Shown here piece after piece: positions 1 to 10,950 of a DNA stretch of 64,000 nucleotides (position 1 is the first letter of the stretch; every line of letters begins with the position of its first letter). A program made the translations under genes and the position numbers. The notes under the pieces are model-generated. The model saw only the letters and a list, made by a program, of their open reading frames with translations, made no database searches and was not told the origin of the DNA. This DNA is from Glebionis coronaria (Eukaryota > Streptophyta > Magnoliopsida > Asterales > Asteraceae), in the NCBI GenBank assembly GCA_025667525.1, contig JANFOE010000572.1, positions 708,336 through 772,335 on the forward strand, given 5' to 3'.

Positions 1-1106
1 ACAAGTGAAATGGTGTTGTCAGCTGATGTTGAGCCTTGTTTAGCAGATTCAAGTTTAAGTGTTGTTTCCTTCTCCTCCTCACGTTCATCCTGTCTACGCT
101 GACGTTTGGATGAACGTGTTTAAAAGTGCCTTGAAATATGTTCAACAGAGGAAACCATAGCACGTTGCCTTTTCCTTGAAGCCCTGGCAATCTTCAGCAG
201 AAGGTTGCTGTTTCCATTAGTATTGGCCTGAACGCGATTAACAATGAAGTTTGCATGACGGTATTGCCTGTTGCGAATAGCTTCAAATTGTCTGTGCATA
301 GTTTGCTCATGTTCATGGAATAAGGCAGGGACCTCTGAGTCAATTAAATCCTTCATTCTTGTGGATAGGTGAGTAAGTCCTTGTGCTACACCTTTTCGTG
401 CACCATCCTTGATGGGCTCAGTAACTGCCTCAACAACAGCCTTTTGGATGATCCCTGGAAACGTGACAGTGAAGTTATGCATTTCAGACTTGATCACATC
501 CAGCTTTCTTGATAAACGTTCAATGTCAGATTGATGACGAACAGGCTGAAGATTATGTATGTTGAGGCTTTGTTGAGCATAATCATCCCCCCTTGGTAAA
601 AGATCAAAGTTGGTTTGGGCAGGATGATCAAACATGAGAAATTCAGCTGTTGGATCATAGGCTGGGCGTTGGAAGACTGTTGTTGTGGAGGTAGCAGAGT
701 TTGGATTAACAACAACGCCCTTGGGAGGAGGAGTATTATTTCCAGCTGGGGTGGACACAACTCTTTCCTTGGGAGGAGAGACAGATTGTTGATCTTCCTC
801 ATCTTCTTCATCCTCCTCCTCAAACATCCCCTCAGGGATTTCATCTTCAGGCATTGATTCAAGATCAGAGACATCATCCACTAATGACATCATTTCTTCT
901 TCAATATTGAGCAGAGGCTCTTCGTCATTTGTTTGGTCTTGAATAATTGTATCAGCCTCTTTCTCCTGTTGTACCTGGGATTCAGTGACTGGCTGTACAA
1001 TTTCAGCCTGTAAATTGTTATAATTAGTAACAGGGAAAAAAGTAAGGGGAATGGTCGCCATTTCGCTGTCCCAGAGAGGCTGAGGGTGATTACTCAGCCA
1101 CTCCAA
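1..1106 (-). pseudogene. C1 extra ORF, C-terminal part (acidic plus helical region)
   Basis: An open frame of 328 codons (120-1106) ending at a TAA at 120-122. The same frame stays open to position 1, where a basic-then-acidic segment (KRQRRQ followed by EEEKE) continues off the window, so the TAA is probably a nonsense mutation. The protein is Glu/Asp-rich around residues 55-110 (runs such as EEEDEEDEED). It is then predicted amphipathic and helical from about residue 195 to the end, with no Cys-rich or catalytic motif. It lies downstream of copia RNase H, as env-like or accessory ORFs of large copia elements do. No transmembrane segment is evident, so I do not call it an envelope. The first ~20 codons overlap a tandem repeat and are unlikely to be original coding sequence. 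Confidence 0.6.
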
Positions 1107-1555
1107 AGGATAAATCCTTGGGATTATTTTAAGTGTGAAAAATATATGGTTAATGATCGCTATTCGCTGCCCCTAGGAAAGCTGAGTGTGATTATTCAGC
1201 CCCCCCAAAAGGTTAAAACCTTTGGGACTCTTTTGATTGTGAAACATATGTTGTTTATGGATCGCCAATCGCTGCCCCTAGGAAGGCTGAGGGTGATCAT
1301 TCAGCCCCCCCAAAAGGTTAAGAAACCTTTGGGACTCCTTTAAGAGTGAAACATATGTGGGTTAAGGTCACCTGTTACGCTGCCCCTAGGAAAGCTGAGG
1401 GTGATGATTCAGCTCCCCCTGAAAAGGATAAATCCTTTGGGATTCTTTTAAGGTGAAAACGTTAAGGGTTAAGATCGTCTTATTACGCTGTCCCTAGAAG
1501 AGCTGAAGATGATGATTCAGATCCCCTAAAAGTAAAACTTTTGGGATTCTTTTTC
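1053..1555. repeat. Five-copy ~105-bp tandem repeat inside C1 extra-ORF region
   Basis: The anchor CGCTG(T/C)CCC recurs at 1064, 1165, 1270, 1379 and 1486, giving units of 101, 105, 109 and 107 bp. Each unit has the order CGCTGYCCCTAGG, a GCTGAGGGTGAT segment, TTCAGC, a C-run, AAAGGTTAA, CTTTGGGA and GTGAAA. Unit lengths are not multiples of three and the copies break the reading frame on both strands. The repeat therefore separates the two open blocks of the extra ORF. A short plus-strand ORF across it (1086-1343) is a by-product. Confidence 0.9.
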
Positions 1556-1823
1556 TGAGGGAACCAAGAGGCGGTGTGAAGTACAGCTGATCAAGGTTGA
1601 GACATATGTGTATCCAGGTTGTTGTTAGCCTGAATACTGTCTAGAGGGTGCAGGGTCATCGGGGTGCTTTATAAACACAAATGAATCATTCCCTGGTGCA
1701 AAGACAGAGTGTACAGAAGTCTTAAAGAGTTCTAAGTGCATGGACAGACTTCTATGGGTCGAGGATTACCCTAACTTCACCACTCTCTCCTACAGACAAT
1801 TGAGAGTGGCTGCTTGTGAACCT
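1556..1823. other. Non-coding stretch between the tandem repeat and the extra-ORF N-terminal block
   Basis: No open frame, repeat or RNA signal is visible here. It is interior sequence of C1 between the two surviving blocks of the extra ORF, presumably decayed linker. Confidence 0.5.
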
Positions 1824-2996
1824 CTAAAAATGTACACTGATTACCTGTGAGATATCAGCTGGATTTGGCTGGTTTCCTATTGTCTCAGCTGACTTTGAGA
1901 CACTAGACCCCTGTTGTTGGTCAGAAGAAGTATCTGATTCCACATGAGTATCTGGAACAGAGGAAGTGTATTGGTTCACAGTCTTCTTTCCCTTGGCCTT
2001 AGCAACATATTTGGTGTGGGAAGAAGATGAGATTTTCTTCTTCTTAGGCTGTTTGCCAGAAGAAGCCTTGGACGTCGTAGTGTGCTGCCCAGAGGTCAAA
2101 GACTTAGACTTGCCAGACACACTAGAGGTAATCACCTTCTCAGAAGAAGGGAGTAAGGACTTCTCAGCTGTTGGTTGTTTATTGGCAACGTTCATCATAT
2201 GAGAGGTGACAGGGACATCTTCAGCTCCAACTTCTTTGTAGATGGCACCTATGATGCGATAGGGCTTCAGAGCAGTCAACGCAGAGTTATGGTAGTTGTC
2301 TCCCAACAGGCTTTCAAAGATCAGCGACAAGAAGCGAACATAGCAGATATTCCTTTCCCTGACTTGGTTCCTTCCCTTCAGCTGTTCAACAAGGTTGGAG
2401 AAGAGAATGCTTCCAACATCAACATCAGCTCCCCAGATCAGCCCATAAGCTATAGATTGATGGTTAAAGGACATCTGATCTTGGGATCCCTGCATTCCTC
2501 CCAGGGATTTAACAATGTGGGTGAAGAGGACACGCCACATAGGAGTAAAGTACTTAATCTTCAAAGGAGATTTTGAGAGGACCTCAGCGGGTGTAAGAGC
2601 AGGGTTTACATCATGGAAGGGTTTGAGTGTGGCCAGGGGATCTTTAACAACCTTTTTATCAACCACCTTAAGGCATTCATCACCATGTTTCAATCCAGCC
2701 ACACTCGAGAAATCTTAAAGTGAGAAGGCAAAAGGGTGTTCATTGCAAGAAAGGCTAAACGTTATGGAGTCATCAACTACTTCAGCAGAGTACCAGAATT
2801 CCCTAAGGTATTCTTGGTAGAAGGTGGTTGGGGATTTGGTGAAGGCTTCACTCACATCACAGTTTTGCATGAAGTTTACCAGATCTGAGTAGGTGTCATT
2901 TGGAGCCTTGATCCATCTAATGGAGTTGTTTGAGGCGAGGATGCTTTCGTTGAGTTCGAAGTTAACTTTTGCGGCCTTGGGAACGGGAAAATCCAT
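1824..2996 (-). pseudogene. C1 extra ORF, N-terminal domain plus Ser/Lys-rich linker
   Basis: The probable start is the ATG at 2996 (MDFPVPK...); the 39 codons open upstream of it look like a pyrimidine-rich leader. The N-terminal block has the hallmark EFWYSAEV near residue 75 and stops near 2715. The frame reopens at 2702 and includes PMWRVLF..IVKSLGGMQG, LIWGADVDVG and CYVRFLSLIFE. It then becomes a Ser/Thr/Lys-rich linker (about residues 190-270 of the 292-codon piece) ending at 1824. The same module order (EFW, W-x-IF-x-CLTGK, LIWEE, PRFTKLI) occurs in the extra ORF of C2, so the two are homologous although the gag-pol genes belong to different copia groups. The function of this domain is not known to me. 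Confidence 0.65.
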
Positions 2997-3019
2997 GGAT
3001 TCATGGTCGAAGGTGAAAG

Positions 3020-3125
3020 AAAATGGAGTATGGTTTAAGAGAGAGAAGAACTTAGAGAAAGAAATAGATTTGTGAAAAGAGAATAGTGGTGGGTGAGGAG
3101 AGACGAGAGACAATATATATATTCA
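3020..3125 (-). promoter_or_regulatory. Possible internal promoter and leader for the C1 extra ORF
   Basis: Reading the minus strand, an alternating AT/TA run (about 3112-3121) resembling a TATA box is followed at promoter-like distance by a long CT-rich stretch (TCTCTCGTCTCTCC and further CT tracts). The extra-ORF ATG follows at 2996. This TATA plus pyrimidine-patch arrangement is common at plant transcription starts. It lies between the end of pol (3346) and the extra ORF. It is inferred from composition only. Confidence 0.35.
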
Positions 3126-3345
3126 AATAAGTAAACAGTTATTCAACCGTATTTAATGCAAATTGGGAAAATGACTGTTCATGTGGGTCCCTTGACCTTT
3201 CAAAACTTATTTGTCTCCTCGTTATTCGAAAAATAAATGATTAAATATTTGAGAATGTTTTTTGCATTTACTTGGAAAGTAACTACATAGTTTCATGTGA
3301 AAAACATTTAATATAGAATCAATCATTTAATGAACACATTTAATA

Positions 3346-5411
3346 TCAAGCCATAGGCTTTGAGATATTAAGCATCCCTAGCTCAACAACTAGCCTGTTG
3401 AACGAAGGTTCAGCCAAAGGTTTTGTGAAAATATCAGCTAGTTGCAGCTCTGTGGGAACAAAGTGCAGCTCAATATCTCCCTTCATTATATGATCCCTGA
3501 TAAAATGATACCTGATATCAATGTGTTTGGTACGAGAGTGAAGAACAGGGTTGTTGGATATGGCAATGGCGCTGGTGTTGTCACAAAAGATTGGCACTTT
3601 GTCATATAAAATTTCATAGTCAGCCAATTGACTTTTCATCTAGAGCACCTGAGCACAACAGCTGGCTGCAGCGACATATTCTGCTTCAGCTGAAGACATA
3701 GCCGCAGAGTTTTGCTTCTTAGCACTCCATCCAACCAATTTTCCTCCTAGTATTTGACAGCTGCCTGAGGTGCTTTTCCTATCAATACAGCATCCAGCAT
3801 AGTCTGAATCTGAATAGACCTTGAGATCAAAGCCTGATTCCTTGAGATACCATAGACCTAGGGATGGTGTTCCTTTGAGATACCTGAAAATTTTCTTAAC
3901 AACCACTAGATGGGATTCTTTTGGGTTAACTTGGTACCTTGCACAGAGACATGTGGAGAATTAGATATCAGGACGACTAGCTGTCAGATACATGAGTGAC
4001 CCAATCATGCCTCTATATAAAGTCTCATTAACAGAGACCCCTGACTCATCAGGGCCCAAGTTGTTGGGTGGAAGCATGGGGCATTTCACTGATGCACAAT
4101 CAGCTAAGTCATATTTTTTAAGTAGATCCTTAACATACTTTTCTTGACAAATTGAAATTCCCTTAGGACATTGTTTAATTAGAAAGCCCAAAAAGTAAGT
4201 TAATTCACCCATCATACTCATCTCATATTTCTTGGTCATTAATTTAGCAAATCTTTTACTAAGATTAACATTTGTTGACCCAAAGATGATATCATCCACA
4301 TAAATCTGCACAATGATGAAATCACTCTTATCCTTGAAGGTAAAGAGTGTTTTATCAATAGAACCCCTGACAAATTTATTTTCAGTAAGAAATTAGAAAG
4401 AGTTTCATACCATGCTCTTGGAGCTTCTTTCAGCCCATACATGGCTTTGTGTAATCTGTACACATGGTTGGGAAACTCGCTCTTCTCAAATCCTTCAGGT
4501 TGTTCAACATACACTTCCTCAGCCAAATCTCCATTGAGGAATGCACTCTTAACATCCATCTGATACACAGTGAAGTTCATATAAGCAGCATAAGCCAAGA
4601 AGATTCTGATGGCTTCAAGTCTTGCAACAGGAGCAAATGTTTCATCATAATCAATTTCTTCAGTCTGAGTATACCCCTGTGCCACCAGCCTGGCCTTGTT
4701 TCTGATGATGTTTCCAATTTCATCCATCTTATTTCTATAGATCCATCTAGTGCCTGTGATGTTCTTTCCAGGTGGAGCTGGAACTAGCGTCCATACTTTG
4801 TTCCTTTTGAACTGATTGATTTCTTCTTGCATAGCAGCTACCCACCCTTCTTCTACAAGAGCCTCAGCTACTCTCTTCGGTTCAATTTGTGAGAGAAATT
4901 CAGCAAAGAGACATTCATTGGCTGAGGCAGAATTTGAGTCATGAATTCGCTGTCTAGTAGTAACCCCTGCATTAGGTTCCCCAATAATGTTGACAAGAAG
5001 AATGTGTTGATCTCTTGACCACTTATTTTGAGGAGCTGGGGACTCAAGGACAGGAACACTTGTGGGGACAGCTGGTACAATTTGAGTTTCATCCTGCTGA
5101 CTAGGAGGGCTTTCTTCAAAGACTACTTTAGTGTCAGAGTTTTCTTCAGCCATATCAAGAGGTACAAGTTCATTATCAGCAGTAGATTCTTCAGGGATTT
5201 GAAGAATTGGTGAGTCATCAATAGCAGTAGAAGAAGAGGGACGACATGAGGTATGTGTTTCTTCTTCATCAAGTTCCTGAGAGGTAGGAACTTCTATGTT
5301 GTGAGTAGACAGAGGGTCAAAGGCAGGAACATAAGGAGTGAGAGTGTTGGAGTGATGATGATGATGACTGGTAGGTCTTGGTTCTGAGAATTCATCACTT
5401 GGGAAAGACAC
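3346..5411 (-). pseudogene. C1 pol: reverse transcriptase and RNase H
   Basis: The sense order runs from the integrase C-terminal linker through RT ([13 protein letters not shown] at ~4560; [20 protein letters not shown] at ~4290) and RNase H (YSDSDYAGC, SSAEAEYVAA, CDNTSAI, HIDIRYHFI, LADIFTKPL). The RT catalytic Asp of motif A and the YVDD box are intact. The frame is broken by a one-base shift near 4375, an in-frame stop at 3961-3963 just after TASRPDI, and another at 3640-3642 where family alignment expects Trp after CCAQVL. Except for the shift, the pieces are in one frame, so decay is recent or light. It ends at 3346, about 350 bp before the extra-ORF start. Confidence 0.92.
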
Positions 5412-5429
5412 ATTTTCATTAAAATCAAT

Positions 5430-6749
5430 TTAATCACCCTCTGTTCCAGTTCTCTGTATGACTTCATCATCTTCATTGAATCTGACATGAAAAGTTTCTT
5501 CTACTTCTTGTCTTCTAATGTTAAATACTCTGAAGGCTTTGGCTGTTGGAGAGTATCCCAAGAAGAAACCATCATCAGCTTTTTCATCAAACTTTCCATG
5601 TTTATCCTTGTAGTTGTAAATGAACACAGGGCATCCAAAAACATGAAAATAGCTGACATCTGGAGATCTTTTTCTGAAAACTTCATAGGAAGTTTTACCA
5701 TGTCTTTTGACAATGATTGATCTATTTTGTGTGTAGCAGGCAGTGTGAACAGCTTCTCCCCAAAATTGCTTTGGTAAGGCTGCACCATTCAACATAGTTT
5801 TGGCTGCTTCAATCAAAGTCTTGTTTCTTCTTTCAGCCACACCATTTTGTTCAGGGGTGCCAGCTGAAGAGAAGTTATGTGAAATACCTTTTTCATCACA
5901 AAAAGATTCAAGTTGATGATTCTTGAATTCAGTAGCATTATCACTTCTTAGAGCTTTGACTCTAACATCATTCATATTTTCAACCTGTCTAATGAAGGAC
6001 ATGATGGTATCAGCTGCATCACTTTTCCTTCTGAGGAAGAACACCCATGTGTATCTTGCAAATTCATCAACTATGACCAAGGTATATTTGTTGTGATTAA
6101 TGGTCTGAGGTTTGACAGGCCCAAACAAATCCATGTGAAGGAGATGTAAGAACTTGTCAATAGAGAATGATTGCCTAGTCTTGAATGAAGACCTGTGATG
6201 CTTTCCTTTGACACAGGCAGAACAAGTCTTGTCTTTAGAAAACATCACAGAAGGTATACCAGCAACCAGGTTTTGTGTGGCTATCTTGTTGATGTTCTTG
6301 AAGTTTAGATGAGACAGTCTTTTGTGCCACAGCCAATTGACACTTTCAGAGGCTTTAGCAAGAAAACAATTTGAGCTGTCTTCAGAGCAAATAGCCATGT
6401 TGATGACATAAACATCTCTCCTTCTAGGTGCAATAAGCACAACATCATTATTTTTGTTGAATATGGTTCCCTGAGTCTTAGTAAACAAAACCTTGTAGTC
6501 AGCATCACACAATTGGCTGATGCTAATAAGATTGTGTTTAAGACCATTCACATATGCAACCCTGGTAAACGCTATCCCATTGCAGTTCACTGAGCCGTAT
6601 CCCTCTGTGTCACCTGAAGAGTTATCTCCAAACACCACTTTAGGACCTGGCTCTTTTGAGTATCTGTGCAGGTATTGTTGAATCCCTGTCATGTGTCTAG
6701 AACAGCCACTGTCTAGATACCATACCGATTCCTTGAGATATTTCTGCAC
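5430..6749 (-). pseudogene. C1 pol: aspartic protease, pre-integrase and integrase
   Basis: 439 codons. The protease active-site motif LDSGCSRHMTG is at residues ~13-23. The GAG-pre-integrase zinc segment follows (LWHKRLSHLN, CSACVKGKHHRSSF), then the integrase catalytic core: HMDLFGP (first Asp), LRSDNATEF (second Asp; family members usually read NGTEF, so Gly is replaced by Ala) and QNGVAERRNKTL (Glu). The tail contains GYSPTAKAFRVFN. A single in-frame stop at 5430-5432 separates it from the RT block in the same frame. Catalytic residues of both enzymes are present. Confidence 0.93.
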
Positions 6750-7056
6750 AGATACATAGAAACAGGTTAGTTCCTATGGTGAACCCACTTTCTAGTGGGT
6801 TCCCTGAATTACTGATTAGCAATTCTTGTGTTCCTGTAGAACTTTTGGCATTGGGAGGGACAATTCACTATTTCATGGGTAAAACTTCCACAGATATCAC
6901 ACCCAGGGAAGTCACCACGCTCGTCTGAGTGATGGTCTGTGAATCCACAGAATTTACAGGGAGGATAAGGTCTGTAGTTTCCCTGTTGTCTTTTGGAACC
7001 CTATGGTCTATCCCTAGAGGGCGTCTGAGCTCTCTTAACTGCCATATGTCTATCAT
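6750..7056 (-). pseudogene. C1 pol linker with extra Cys/His clusters
   Basis: Translated in the right frame this stretch shows CKFCGFTDHHSD and CDICGSFTHEIVNC before a stop close to 6800. Together with CFACGKLGHFQKDC and CNICKNSHHMTLDH in the preceding ORF this makes four Cys/His clusters between gag and protease, where most copia elements have one zinc knuckle. Frameshifts and stops join it imperfectly to the blocks on both sides. Confidence 0.6.
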
Positions 7057-8404
7057 GATCTAACGTCATGTGGTGAGAGTTTTTACATATATTGCAATAA
7101 GGTTTGATTAACCTTTCCCCTTTGGGTTCACCTAGGACAGACTTAGGTTCATGAGAAGTAGAGCATTCAGCGGAAGGCTTAATGTGTTGTTTCAAGAGTT
7201 CTACTTCTTTCATTAGAGACAACAGGCGTTCTTCAGTGGAAGGGTCATTCTTATTCACAGCTTTAGTTGAGACAGGCTTAAAAGCAACTTGTTTACCAGA
7301 TAGTCTAGCAGGTACATTAAAAACTTTAGCTGGTGGTTTCTCAACATCTGTTCTAAGTTCACCCTTAGCAGCTCGTGCGGAACTGCTAGGTTCAACTCCA
7401 GAGAGTTTGGGCAAGGGTGGTAACTCAGCCACATCTTCAGAGACAGGGTCATTAGTCAAAGTGATATCTGACATATATTTAGTCTCTGTAGATTTGAAGA
7501 TAATGTCTTTGGGTTTGGTGAGAATTCTCAGCTTATTATTCTTAGCAGATATATCCCTTTTAATGTTAGCAGGCAGTTCATCATTAAGCAATTGATCTAT
7601 AGTGAACCTAGCACACAACCATTTTTCAATAACCTTGTTTAATTTAGAAACTTGATCATTTAAGGCAATGTTTTTCAAGGTTAACCTAGTGACTTCATTT
7701 TGTAGGGATATTTTCTCTAAATTAACCCCTCTGAGAGTTTCACATTCAGATTTAGCATTTAGCAGTTCAGTTTTAACAGAGTGAATCTTATCAAGTAAGT
7801 TCTTTCTTTGTTCCTCAACAAAGTGTAAATCAACAATGGTGTAATCAAGGACATGCTTGTGTTCATCACTATCAGACATAGATAAAAGCCTGTGTACCTT
7901 TTTCATTGTGATGTCAACCCATTGTCCTGATCTTGCATCACCTTTTCCAACAGCTGGTTCATCCTCAGCTATAGCCATGAAAGCCCTGACTCTTGTAGTA
8001 TCTTCCTCATCTGAAGTCAGTGGCTCATCATTCCAATCATAAGCTTCAGCTACCAACCCTTTCTCTGTCATTTTATCACCACCCTTCTTCTTAGACAGAG
8101 CTTCAAGCTTCAAATTCATCTGTTCTAACTCAGCTTTAAGTGCCTTGTACTTGTTTTTGTAATCCTTCTTCTCATTGTCTGATGAATTGGATTGGAGAGA
8201 TAAGTTGTTGTGTTGTTTGAACTTGTAAGGTTTGGATGAAGATGATGGATAGGAGGTTGAGGATGTCTTGGTGGAAGGACAGTCTTTTTGGAAGTGTCCA
8301 AGCTTTCCACAAGCAAAGCAAGTTTCTTTCGACCTGTCAGTTTGTTTACTAGCTGATCCTATTCTCCCTGATCTTTTGAAGAATCTTCTTTGGTTGGCTA
8401 GCAA
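7001..8404 (-). pseudogene. C1 gag C-terminus and long coiled-coil linker
   Basis: 467 codons. Near the start is the nucleocapsid-type zinc knuckle CFACGKLGHFQKDC (residues ~30-43). A Lys/Glu-rich helical region with heptad character follows (residues ~80-115 and ~195-260). A second cluster, CNICKNSHHMTLDHDRH, lies near the end. The protein belongs between gag capsid and protease and presumably binds RNA. A stop at 8405-8419 splits it from the upstream gag block. The shadow ORFs on the plus strand across it have no family features. Confidence 0.82.
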
Positions 8405-8419
8405 GGCTCTTTCATGAAA

Positions 8420-9303
8420 CTATGCATTAAGGTCTGTCAAGAACTCTTGGCTGCTGCGGGTGACTTCTTCAACATTAGATTCGTTGTCATGAGGATGTGG
8501 TGTAGAGATCAAGGCTTTGTAAGATGCTCCTTGAACTACAAATCTGTCAGTCTCTGACTTGTAAATAGTATCAATCAGCCCTTCTTCATAATTATACTTT
8601 CCATAAAGCTGAGCTAAAGTGTCATTCTTGATTGAGTTATTAGCTCTCTGAGTCTGATTCATACTCAGCCACTTTCTTGGAAGGCTGTTGACAAATGTGG
8701 CATTAATCTCAGCTTGACCAATGGTGACATCATTCATTGCTAGGTCATTAAGAAGAATCTTCAGCCTTGTATAGGTTTGTTGAACCTTTTCACCTTCAAG
8801 TGACTTGAAGGCATTGAACTGAAGTCTGAGTGCCTGAATCTTTTTCTCTCTTGTTTAAGAGGGTCCTTCATGGACAAGGATGAGGTCTGTCCACATTTGC
8901 TTGGCTGTGGGACACTGAATGACAGACTTCATGATATGTTTGGGAAGACAAGATATGATGATGCTTTTGAGATGTTTGTCTTGGTTTGCCAATTTCCTAT
9001 CAGAGTCCATTGTTTGAGAGGTTTGGGAAGAGGGTTTTCTTCAATGGAGGTAAGAGCCATGGGAATATAAGGACCATTTTCTAAAATTTCTAGAAGAAAT
9101 GGTTCAAGTCCATCGAGATACACAAGAAATTGACTCTTCCAACTGGCAAAATCTTCTTCATCAAAGACTGGTACACTTGTGACATGTGATCCACCTCTTG
9201 AGTCAAGAAGTTGGGGTAGATCATCGTCATTGGAAGGAGGGTAGAGTCTTGGTGAAGATGGTGTTGCAGAAGGTGAATGTGGTGGGTTAGAAGTTTCTGG
9301 CAT
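8420..9303 (-). pseudogene. C1 gag N-terminal and capsid region
   Basis: It starts at the ATG at 9303 (MPETSNPPHS). The N-terminal part has the copia-gag pattern VFDEEDFASWKSQFLVYLDG and PKPLKQW. A frameshift and a stop between 8738 and 8928 interrupt the capsid. The frame resumes at 8737 with QAEINATFVNSLPRKW and ends with SSQEFLTDLNA at 8420. This is the UBN2-type gag of plant copia elements, the structural protein of the cytoplasmic particle. It lies 60 bp downstream of the primer site, as expected. Confidence 0.88.
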
Positions 9304-9363
9304 GGTGGATCTTGATTATAAAACTAAGAACGATGTTTCTTGAAGGTTTTAATATCAAACACA

Positions 9364-9375
9364 GCTCTAATACCA
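9364..9375 (-). promoter_or_regulatory. C1 primer-binding site (tRNA-Met type)
   Basis: On the minus strand TGGTATTAGAGC follows the LTR end (…CTTTCA) after a two-base spacer. It differs from the standard tRNA-iMet complement TGGTATCAGAGC at one base. Confidence 0.85.
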
Positions 9376-9377
9376 AT

Positions 9378-10123
9378 TGAAAGTCCCTAATCAATGCTAG
9401 AAACCCTAAACTTAGCTTAATCAACACAAGGTATTACTTTTCAAACGTAATCTTATTATTGTATAATAAAGAATTACAAGTGTTATGGATAACACCGTTT
9501 GATGACAATGTGTTGTGCACACCTTGAACAACTATAAACCCTAACTTATGAATACAGTTGCAACTGTTTGATTCAATAAGTTCTAAGCATTAATGTTATG
9601 AATATACTCAAAGTGTTAAACATTAATGCATGGATACACATCCTATTTATAGTGATACGAGGTTGACCTAAATAGTACTTGATGGTGACTACACAAGACT
9701 TTCACGTTTCAGACATCAGTCACATGATGCTCTTCTATTCTTGGTAGTCTGTCATTATGCTTTAAGGAAACAGTTGTCGAAACAGTTTCCTTTTTCTTCA
9801 TAGTCTCGAACACACAAATGGCATGTCCAAAGTGTGCTGAGTGTTAACAGGGTATTGCCACCCCTGTTAACCCTCAACCCCTCAGAGTCCCTGATACATC
9901 TTGGCTGTTATCCATCACAGCCAATGAGTATGTCTTCAAGTAATCTTTGACTTCCTTGACAATGTCTCTGACATGGACTCCTCTGAGGTTGCTCATAGAG
10001 ACTTGGATCTCTGTAAGTCTTGCGATACTTGCCTGCCTCCTAGGCACAGGCAAGGGACTATCTAACAGCTTAATTATGTTTAAATCTATGATCAGGGAAT
10101 CTAACAAGCTTAGATTCCCAACA
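9378..10123 (-). repeat. C1 5' LTR (746 bp)
   Basis: In sense it begins TGTTGGGAATC at 10123 and ends GACTTTCA at 9378, giving TG...CA termini. The inner boundary is fixed by the primer site. The outer boundary is fixed by interruption of the C3 gag frame at 10124. A minus-strand TATAAATA box (9644-9651) marks the probable U3 promoter. The partner LTR lies off the left edge, so neither age nor target duplication can be determined here. Confidence 0.85.
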
Positions 10124-10402
10124 ATACAGCTGTGATTTCTTCATCAGTTTTAGGATCTAGAATGGTGATATTCCCATTCTTGTCTCTACCAGTAGTCTTC
10201 TTGTTGTTGCCATTCTGGACAATCTTCCATAAGTCTAGACCAGTGTTGGTGATCCAGCACTCCATCTTCATGGCCTAACTGTCATACTCTTCCTTTTTCA
10301 AGAGTGGGAATTTCCCATTTATGTTGGAGACATTAGCAACGATTTGTTGTGTTGTATTTGTGCTTGGTTGTCCTGTATCAGTGGAACTAGAAGCAGACAT
10401 GT
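10124..10402 (-). pseudogene. C3 gag N-terminal fragment
   Basis: On the minus strand an ATG at about 10402 opens a copia gag N-terminus: MSASSSTDTG, then INGKFPLLKKEEYDS, a stop where Trp or a similar residue is expected, MKMECWITNT, GRDKNGN and DPKTDEE. The frame runs straight into the outer end of the C1 LTR at 10123. This fragment differs from C1 gag and is a second copia lineage. The rest of C3 should lie beyond the far end of C1, outside the window. Confidence 0.8.
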
Positions 10403-10459
10403 TTCAGTTAGTAAAAAAATTGAAAGAAAATGTTTCTTCTTATACTGAGACTCTCCCAG

Positions 10460-10471
10460 GCTCTGATATCA
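10460..10471 (-). promoter_or_regulatory. C3 primer-binding site
   Basis: The minus-strand TGATATCAGAGC, two bases inside the LTR end, differs by one base from the tRNA-iMet complement. Confidence 0.8.
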
Positions 10472-10473
10472 CT

Positions 10474-10950
10474 TGTTGGGTCCTTTAATTGTATATCTTT
10501 CAGCCTGTTAAGGATGGTGATCGAATTCTGTAATCACAAATCTATTCACAAAAAAACTCTTATGAACACAAAGTATCTGTGCGGAATACAAACACTAAGA
10601 ACAAGAAGAAACACAAAAACTAGATAAATAACTTGATTCTTTCTAAGGATTTCTACTATATTGATATGAAAATGAAAACTGGTGAAGGTGTCTCTAACCC
10701 TTCTGCCAATGGGTTCCTTTTATACTACAAGGAAACCCTAACTACATTAAACATAAAACGTGTAACAGTTGATATGCATATCCTTTCCTAAGATATATCA
10801 TGCATATCCTAATAAACTACTACAAATACTACTGTTTGACTTTACTACTAGATTCGTAGCACGTGTTGCTCCTCCTACTACTAGGACCAGGAGGAACTAC
10901 ATACCTCCTAGTTCACCTATTACAAATTACATATTACATAGGCCCTAACA
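10474..10950 (-). repeat. C3 5' LTR (477 bp)
   Basis: In sense it starts TGTTAGGGCC at 10950 and ends GACCCAACA at 10474, a clear imperfect terminal inverted repeat. A minus-strand TATAAAAGG box lies at 10716-10724. The C3 primer site and gag start follow directly. Beyond 10950 the sequence switches to decayed gypsy (G1), so C3 inserted into G1. The second LTR is outside the window. Confidence 0.85.

Larger units (their letters stand above)
1..10123 (-). mobile_element. C1: Ty1/copia retrotransposon with extra downstream ORF, 3' end off the window
   Basis: A minus-strand copia element. In sense order it has a 5' LTR (9378-10123), a tRNA-Met-type primer site (9364-9375), gag, zinc knuckles, protease, integrase, RT, RNase H and then an extra ORF that runs off the left edge, so the 3' LTR and target duplication cannot be seen. 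Domain order PR-IN-RT-RH defines copia. The extra 3' ORF and long Cys-rich gag-pro linker recall the SIRE/Maximus type, but the lineage is an inference. Every coding block is interrupted by stops or frameshifts, so the copy is degenerate. It sits inside the gag of another copia element, C3, whose coding sequence resumes at 10124. Confidence 0.9.

Noticed and set aside
1086..1343. Plus-strand 85-codon ORF with internal protein repeat
   Set aside because: The protein repeat merely reflects the 105-bp DNA tandem repeat; unit lengths do not keep frame.
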